Assembly (NCBI GenBank): GCA_017615065.1
Contig: JAGAAY010000105.1
Span: 1 to 45,584 of the forward strand
DNA from: Bacteroidales bacterium
GTDB lineage: Bacteria; Bacteroidota; Bacteroidia; Bacteroidales; UBA932
Direction of reading: 5' to 3'
Length of the DNA: 45,584 nucleotides
Shown here: positions 40,315 through 45,584 of the stretch, one piece after another
Numbering within the stretch: position 1 is the stretch's first letter
Layout: each line of letters opens with the position of its first letter
Program-made: the position numbers and the translations under genes
The notes under the pieces: model-generated
What the model was told of the DNA's origin: nothing
Databases searched by the model: none
Seen by the model: only the letters and a program-made list of their open reading frames with translations

Positions 40315-41247
40315 ATGAAAAAGGTATTAAGTATTGCATTGAGCATTATTCTTGCCGTTGCATTTATGGCAAGCTGCAAACAGGTAAAACCTTCACCCAG
40401 GAAGGTGCTTTTCGTAGGCGTGGACGGCCTGGCCTCGTGGTGTTTGGAGAAAGCCATCGACAGTATCCCGGACAGGATTCCCAACATTATCAAACTTATG
40501 GAGGAGTCATCCTGGACATTGGAAAAGAGAGCTGTAGCGCCCACATCATCGGCAATAAACTGGGCATCCACTTTTATGGGTGTCCCCACGGAAATGCACG
40601 GATACAACAGATGGAATTCCAGGGAAAGCGCATTCAAACCATACGCAGTGGGGCCCAACGGGATGCCATCTACAGTGTTCACGCTTCTCAAGGAGCAGCG
40701 CCCGGAAGCGGAATCCGTTTGCATCTACGACTGGAACGGCATAGGATACGTCATCGACACAGCAGCAGTAAGCAGTCATCAATGCCTGAAATGGGATCCG
40801 GATTCGCTTTCTTCGGTGGATTACACGAAGCAGTACTGCCTGCCTGTGATTGAACAGGGCATGCCGGACATCTTTATGTTCTACCTTGTGGATGTGGACG
40901 AGGCCGGTCATCATTTCGGCTGGGGCTCTGAAGAGTATTATGACGCCCTGGCACGCCTGGACGAGGCTTTGGGGCTCATGCTGGAAGCCCTGGACAAAAG
41001 CGGTCAGCGGGAAAACACCGTATTGATCGTCACCTCCGACCACGGCGGCAAGAAGGACAAAAAACACGGTACCTATAATGTAGAGGACTTTCTGACTCCT
41101 TTTGTGGTAAACGGGCCCGGGTTTGGAGCCGGACAGATTACGTCTACTGTAATGCAGTACGACGTTGCGGCTATTACAGCCAAAGTCCTTGGCCTGACTG
41201 TCCCGGATGAGTGGAGAGGAAGGAGCGATTTTGTTTGTAAACAATAG
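40315..41247 (+). CDS. Type I phosphodiesterase/nucleotide pyrophosphatase-like lipoprotein
   Basis: A 310-residue alkaline-phosphatase-superfamily enzyme. The lipobox is VAFMASC (Cys about 22). Two-metal site motifs in order are LFVGVDGLASW (Asp), the nucleophile loop APTSSAINWASTFMGVP, YLVDVDEAGHHFGW (Asp, His), VTSDHGGKKD (Asp-His) and KHGT (His). Relatives hydrolyse phosphodiesters, pyrophosphates, phosphomonoesters or phosphonates. Its presence beside three EEP enzymes strengthens a phosphate theme for the island. It is in the same transcript as the esterase. The substrate is not predictable from sequence alone. Confidence 0.88.
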   Translation: MKKVLSIALSIILAVAFMASCKQVKPSPRKVLFVGVDGLASWCLEKAIDSIPDRIPNIIKLMEESSWTLEKRAVAPTSSAINWASTFMGVPTEMHGYNRWNSRESAFKPYAVGPNGMPSTVFTLLKEQRPEAESVCIYDWNGIGYVIDTAAVSSHQCLKWDPDSLSSVDYTKQYCLPVIEQGMPDIFMFYLVDVDEAGHHFGWGSEEYYDALARLDEALGLMLEALDKSGQRENTVLIVTSDHGGKKDKKHGTYNVEDFLTPFVVNGPGFGAGQITSTVMQYDVAAITAKVLGLTVPDEWRGRSDFVCKQ

Positions 41248-41265
41248 AGTATTAACCGGCTTACA

Positions 41266-41364
41266 GTGCGCAAGGTCGAACAAACCCCGGGGGACCTTGT
41301 GCACCAGAATGCACAGATGGCCGAAATGCGCGCAAGGTCCTGCCAAGTTGGTCTGACCTTGTGC
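41266..41364. repeat. Two tandem hairpins built from a 10-12 nt inverted repeat
   Basis: GTGCGCAAGGTC (41266-41277) pairs with GACCTTGTGCAC (41293-41304), and GCGCAAGGTC (41330-41339) pairs with GACCTTGTGC (41355-41364). The same unit therefore occurs four times in alternating orientation between the phosphodiesterase and the GH2 fusion gene. It could be an operator array, tandem attenuator or insertion remnant. No T-tract follows. Confidence 0.65.
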
Positions 41365-41384
41365 AAAGATGACCGGAAATAGTT

Positions 41385-44300
41385 ATGAAAAAAGCTCTTG
41401 CTATTTGTTTGTCAGTGCTGGTCGGTGCCGGGGTGGCATCGGCCCAGATCAGTGTGTCCAGAAGTTTGGAGGTGACGGGGGAGATGATGGAGGCGAAGGC
41501 GGTGTTTTTGCGGGCGGAGGATGTGGATACGTTCTGCGATTTGAGCATTAACGGGCATTTTGTGGGGGCTACGAGCAACAGGTTCCGCAGGTGGGAGTGG
41601 GATGTGAAGCCTTATTTGCACGAAGGTGGAAATGTGTTGACTGGTGTGTTTCAGGATGCGGAGGCTTTGTCTGAAAAACTGAATGCGGAGTTGGAGTATC
41701 CTGTGCCGATGAGCGGGATAGGATTCGTTCCTCATCTAAATTTGATTCGCAAGCCTATCTATCAGGGTGGCTGGGACTGGGGCCCGAAGTGTATGTTCAC
41801 CGGGTTTGCCGGCCCCGTGGAACTGATTCCCGTGAACGTGGCGCGAGTGGATTATCTGCGCTGCACGCAAAAGCACTACTGGTGCGGGAAATGCAAGGTT
41901 ACGCTAATTGCTGAGATGTTTTCTCCTGAAGGGGGCTCTGCCGATGTGGAGTTCCGCTGCGGGGAGCAGGTTAAGCATAAGACGGTGTCTTTGAGGCCCG
42001 GTGTCAATTCGGTAACCCAGTCGTTCAATATTCGCAAGCCTAAACTCTGGTGGCCGGCTGGGATGGGGGAGCAGCCCCTCTATGATGTAAGCGTGAGTGT
42101 CGATGGCCAGACTCTGGAGAAAAAGATCGGCCTCCGCAAAATCGAGGTGGGGGAGAACCTTGCATTTAAAGTGAACGGAAATCGGGTTTTTGCCAAGGGA
42201 GCGAACTGGATCCCCTGCGATACGGATGAGGAGAAGCAGACTCCGGAGAGGTATCTGGATCTGCTCACATCGGCCAGGGATGCAAACATGAATATGATAA
42301 GGCTTTGGGGCGGAGGCAAGTTCGAAAAGGATTGTTTCTATGAGATTTGCGACTCGCTGGGCCTTCTTATCTGGCACGACTTCATGTTCGCCTGCGCCAT
42401 GTATCCGGCTTCGGAAGAGTTCCTTGGGCAGGTGAGCGCCGAGATTACGCATCAGATCAAGAGGCTTCAGAGCCATCCCTCCATCGCGCTTTGGTGCGGG
42501 GACAATGAGGGAATCGACAATTACAATAAGCGAATCTGGAAGAAGACTCCGGAGGTGTACCGGGCCGATTATGAAGCCCTGGTGAATCTCCGTGGCAATC
42601 TGGTGGCCGATCTGGACCCGGAGCGCCTCTACTGGCCTACATCGCCTTGCGGCGGCCCAGGAGACCTTGACACCAACGGCTGGAACGATGACTCCAAGGG
42701 CGACATGCACCTCTGGGCGGTGTCCAAAAACGCGCGCCCGCTGGAGGAGTATTATAAGTATCGGCCAAAATTCATGTCGGAATTCGGCCACTCCTGCTTC
42801 TCCGGCCTGCTAGGGTCGATGGAGGAGCAGAAGGCCCGCATGCGGGAAAAGGGCGGCTATGAGAATATGCTGCAGAGGATTGAGAATCTGTTCAATCCCA
42901 GTTCTGAGGCCGATCTGGTATACCTGTCGCAACTAGAGCAGGCCATAGGCCTTTCTGTGGCCGCTTCCTGGTGGCGCTCGCTGCCGGAGTGCAACGGCAT
43001 TCTGGTGTGGCAGTTGAACGACATCTGGGCCGGCCCGTCCTGGTCCACTCTGGAGTACGACGGCACCTGGAAACCTGCGCACTATCACCTCATGCGCGTA
43101 TTTGCCGATGATGCCCCCGTTGTGCCCATTCCCGATCTGAAGGACGTTCCCGATGCGAACGTGACTGCTCAAGTATTTGAGCGTGACGGTCAGTGGATTG
43201 TGTCCCTGACTACGGACAAGCCTGCATATTACGTGTGGCTCAGCGCCCCCGGCGTGAAACGCTTCTCGGATAACAGTTTTAACCTGATGCCAGGGGAAAC
43301 GAAGGAAGTGGTTTGTGAGATCTCTCCACGCGCTTCGCTTGGTCGAGATGACAATGCTACTGTCATTTCGAGCGGAGCCGAAGGCGTAGTCGAGAAATCT
43401 CTCCGCATCACGCATCTCGCCCAGCATACTTCCCCTCGCCGTGAGGTGCTGCTGCGGGACTGGGAATTCCGCAGGGAAGGGGAGGTGTGGCAGAACGTGC
43501 GGGTGCCACACGACTGGGCAATTAACGGCCCGTTTGCGGAGAACAGTGAACTGTGGAACGGTTCGGAGGGATGGGTTAACGTTCCCGGACGGACCGGCGC
43601 TCTCCCTTGGGTGGGAATAGGTTGGTATAAAACCACATTCAACGTACCTGATGGCAAGAAAGCTACACTTTTGTTCGACGGGGCGATGAGCCACGCTACA
43701 GTATGGGTAAACGGGAAAGAGCTATATTCCTGGCCCAACGGCTACAGCGCCGTTCCAGTGGATATTAGCGACGCGGTTGTCCCCGGTGAAAACACTGTTC
43801 TTGTACGCTTGGAGAACATCCCCACCAGTTCCCGCTGGTATCCCGGCGCCGGCCTGTACCGCAATGTGCATCTGATTACCACAGAGCCTGTGCACGTGCC
43901 CGTCTGGGGCGTTAAGATAACCACCCCGGAAGTCTCGGCCGATAAGGCTACAGTGTGCGTGGAAACCACCGTGGAAGGCGCCGCAGGGCAGAATGTCGTT
44001 GTCGAGACGATGATTCTGGATAAGGATGGCGTTGCCGTTTCCGGCGGCCCTTCGTTTACTATCGCGAATCCCAAGCTGTGGAGTCCGGAGGAGCCGAACC
44101 TGTACACCGCCGTTACGTCGGTTTATGCCGATGGCCGGTTGGTGGATGAGTGCAAGACAACCTTCGGTATCCGCAAGGCGGAGTTTATCGACGGGAAGGG
44201 ATTCTTCCTGAACGGTAAGCCGATGAAGTTCAAAGGAGTGTGCCTGCATCACGACCTGGGGCCTTTGGGAGCCGCGGTGAGCGTGCCTGCGCTAAGGCAT

Positions 44301-45584
44301 CAGCTGCTGATTCTTAAGGATATGGGCTGCAACGCAATCCGCACATCCCACAATCAGCCCGCACCCGAGCTGGTGCAACTCTGCGACGAGATGGGCTTCA
44401 TGATGATGGTGGAGGCTTTTGACGAGTGGAAATCGGCAAAATGCGAAAACGGCTATCACAATTACTTCGACGAGTGGGCTGAAAAGGACCTCACTGGGAT
44501 GATTCATGCTTTCCGCAACAATCCCAGCGTGATTATGTGGAGCACGGGGAACGAGGTTTGCCGCGTAAAAGACGACCCGCAGGAGGGGCTAGCCGAAGCC
44601 AAATTCCTCACGGAGATTTGCCATCGGGAAGATCCAACGCGCCCCGTGACAGTGGGTATGCATATGTGGCAGCGGTTCCTCGAGAAGGAATGGGTGGATG
44701 CATTTGACGTCATCGGCATTAATTATCATCCCTGGAAGTTCCTGGAACTCAGGGAAACTATCGGCGATAAGCTTATTCTTGGGGCGGAAAGCGGGTCTAC
44801 GTTGAGCTCCAGGGGCGTTTATCATCTTCCTGCCTATAAGAAGCGCGATATGGAACTGAGCCCCGATCAGCAGTGCTCTTCCTATGATCTGGAGTCCACT
44901 ACATGGTCCAATACTCCGGATTGCGACATCGCCATGCACGAGGACTGGAACTGGGCTATCGGCCAGTTTGTCTGGACAGGGTTCGATTATCTTGGAGAGC
45001 CTACTCCATATGAGGAGAATGCCTATCCGAATCACAGTTCCATGTTCGGCATTGTGGATTTGGCGTCCATTCCGAAGGATCGTTACTGGCTGTTCCGCAG
45101 CGTCTGGAACGAGAGCGAGCACACTCTGCATATGCTGCCACACTGGAACTGGACCGAAGGCCAGGAAGTGCCCGTGTTCGTATACACAGATGCTCCATCG
45201 GCAGAACTGTTCCTGAACGGAAGGAGCCTCGGAGTGCAGTCAAAGCAGATTTCCCGCCATAAGACAACGGGCGACAGAGAAGAGAACGTGGAAGCGCGCT
45301 ATCGCCTCGCCTGGACGGTTCCTTTCGAGCCGGGCGAACTGATGGCAGTATCTCTGTCCGATTCCGGTATGCCGATGGATACCGTTTATGTGCGCACTGC
45401 CGGCGAGCCCGCGGGAATCTTGTTGGAATACGACGAGCGCCGCCTTAAGGCCGATGGCGAAGACCTCGCCTACGTTACCGTGAGCATCGTGGATGCCGCC
45501 GGCAACCTCTGCCCCCTGTCCGACGCCCCCGTGACATTCAGCGTGACAGGCCCGGGCTCCTTCCGCGCCTGCGCCAACGGCGAC
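41385..45584 (+). CDS. GH2-GH2 fusion: beta-mannosidase-like plus beta-galactosidase-like, 3' end beyond window
   Basis: One open frame of at least 1400 codons with a signal peptide (about 1-21, GVASAQ). Module 1 (about 22-640) is beta-mannosidase-like, with [25 protein letters not shown], acid/base Glu375 in WCGDNEG and nucleophile Glu466 in MSEFGHS. Module 2 (about 687 onward) begins with GH2 sugar-binding features ([29 protein letters not shown]). It has [12 protein letters not shown], acid/base Glu1057 in STGNEVC and nucleophile Glu1135 in LGAESGS. The link, residues 645-673, is encoded by a palindromic repeat. Module 2 has no signal peptide of its own. Exo-acting removal of beta-mannosyl and beta-galactosyl-type residues is expected. 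Assembly error is the main alternative to a real fusion. Confidence 0.85.
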   Translation, partial: MKKALAICLSVLVGAGVASAQISVSRSLEVTGEMMEAKAVFLRAEDVDTFCDLSINGHFVGATSNRFRRWEWDVKPYLHEGGNVLTGVFQDAEALSEKLNAELEYPVPMSGIGFVPHLNLIRKPIYQGGWDWGPKCMFTGFAGPVELIPVNVARVDYLRCTQKHYWCGKCKVTLIAEMFSPEGGSADVEFRCGEQVKHKTVSLRPGVNSVTQSFNIRKPKLWWPAGMGEQPLYDVSVSVDGQTLEKKIGLRKIEVGENLAFKVNGNRVFAKGANWIPCDTDEEKQTPERYLDLLTSARDANMNMIRLWGGGKFEKDCFYEICDSLGLLIWHDFMFACAMYPASEEFLGQVSAEITHQIKRLQSHPSIALWCGDNEGIDNYNKRIWKKTPEVYRADYEALVNLRGNLVADLDPERLYWPTSPCGGPGDLDTNGWNDDSKGDMHLWAVSKNARPLEEYYKYRPKFMSEFGHSCFSGLLGSMEEQKARMREKGGYENMLQRIENLFNPSSEADLVYLSQLEQAIGLSVAASWWRSLPECNGILVWQLNDIWAGPSWSTLEYDGTWKPAHYHLMRVFADDAPVVPIPDLKDVPDANVTAQVFERDGQWIVSLTTDKPAYYVWLSAPGVKRFSDNSFNLMPGETKEVVCEISPRASLGRDDNATVISSGAEGVVEKSLRITHLAQHTSPRREVLLRDWEFRREGEVWQNVRVPHDWAINGPFAENSELWNGSEGWVNVPGRTGALPWVGIGWYKTTFNVPDGKKATLLFDGAMSHATVWVNGKELYSWPNGYSAVPVDISDAVVPGENTVLVRLENIPTSSRWYPGAGLYRNVHLITTEPVHVPVWGVKITTPEVSADKATVCVETTVEGAAGQNVVVETMILDKDGVAVSGGPSFTIANPKLWSPEEPNLYTAVTSVYADGRLVDECKTTFGIRKAEFIDGKGFFLNGKPMKFKGVCLHHDLGPLGAAVSVPALRHQLLILKDMGCNAIRTSHNQPAPELVQLCDEMGFMMMVEAFDEWKSAKCENGYHNYFDEWAEKDLTGMIHAFRNNPSVIMWSTGNEVCRVKDDPQEGLAEAKFLTEICHREDPTRPVTVGMHMWQRFLEKEWVDAFDVIGINYHPWKFLELRETIGDKLILGAESGSTLSSRGVYHLPAYKKRDMELSPDQQCSSYDLESTTWSNTPDCDIAMHEDWNWAIGQFVWTGFDYLGEPTPYEENAYPNHSSMFGIVDLASIPKDRYWLFRSVWNESEHTLHMLPHWNWTEGQEVPVFVYTDAPSAELFLNGRSLGVQSKQISRHKTTGDREENVEARYRLAWTVPFEPGELMAVSLSDSGMPMDTVYVRTAGEPAGILLEYDERRLKADGEDLAYVTVSIVDAAGNLCPLSDAPVTFSVTGPGSFRACANGD
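43317..43403. repeat. Dispersed palindromic repeat translated inside the GH2 fusion
   Basis: An imperfect palindrome with outer arms GAGATCTCTC / GAGAAATCTCTC and an inner stem TGACA-atgctac-TGTCA. The text contains GTCATTTCGAGCGGAGCCG and GTCGAGAAATCTC, typical of a short palindrome scattered between genes in many Bacteroidota and other genomes (recollection, not searched). It has no stop in the frame used and joins the two GH2 modules. Confidence 0.75.

Noticed and set aside
41266-41364. Short repeats considered as a CRISPR array
   Set aside because: Units alternate in orientation, are only 10-12 nt, and spacing is uneven. No cas genes are present.
43317-43403. Palindrome considered as a transcription terminator between two GH2 genes
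   Set aside because: There is no T-tract, and the reading frame runs through without a stop.

Overview
The window reads as a chromosomal segment of a Bacteroidota organism, most likely a gut-associated member of the Bacteroidales. The evidence is a SusC/SusD pair, Bacteroidota-type promoters (a TAnnTTTG element, often 20 bp downstream of TTG), the absence of clear Shine-Dalgarno sites, and housekeeping families typical of the phylum (DUF4290, FtsK followed by a LolA-like protein, a biotin-less OadA). Genus cannot be fixed from the sequence alone. No rRNA, tRNA, CRISPR array, insertion sequence or prophage was seen, and no stretch over 300 bases lacks a feature.

Positions 1-18,760 are core genome. 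A leftward operon (small lipoprotein, SPOR-like protein, rpoN, cut by the window edge) diverges from oadA. Rightward genes follow: oadA, radC, upp, a phosphomannose-isomerase-like cupin, an S4 RNA-binding protein and miaB. Two large palindromic elements with the same core but locus-specific arms sit directly behind oadA and behind the S4 gene. Leftward are a rubrerythrin-addB-addA operon and a DUF4290-ftsK-lolA-like operon, each with its own promoter.

Positions 18,776-45,584 are a glycan-utilisation island. A membrane-spanning propeller/AraC regulator that lacks the usual histidine kinase and receiver domains diverges from a rightward gene run. That run is EEP hydrolase, EEP hydrolase, SusC, SusD, a FN3/beta-helix lipoprotein, a fimbrillin-like/beta-helix/EEP lipoprotein, a 41-residue peptide, an SGNH esterase, and a polysaccharide-lyase/GH88 fusion. 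A hicAB module with its own operator and terminator follows. A second run then encodes a sialate O-acetylesterase-like esterase, a type I phosphodiesterase/phosphatase lipoprotein, and a very long GH2-GH2 fusion (beta-mannosidase-like plus beta-galactosidase-like) that continues past the window end.

The unusual biology is concentrated here. Three EEP-superfamily enzymes and one alkaline-phosphatase-superfamily enzyme sit in one SusCD locus together with esterases, a uronate lyase/unsaturated uronyl hydrolase and GH2 enzymes. This suggests, as inference, a system for a phosphorylated or phosphodiester-containing, esterified, uronate-bearing glycan. The GH2 fusion junction consists of a dispersed palindromic repeat read through in frame, which points to a repeat-mediated gene fusion. 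The paired palindromic elements in the core region are the other candidate for something undescribed.
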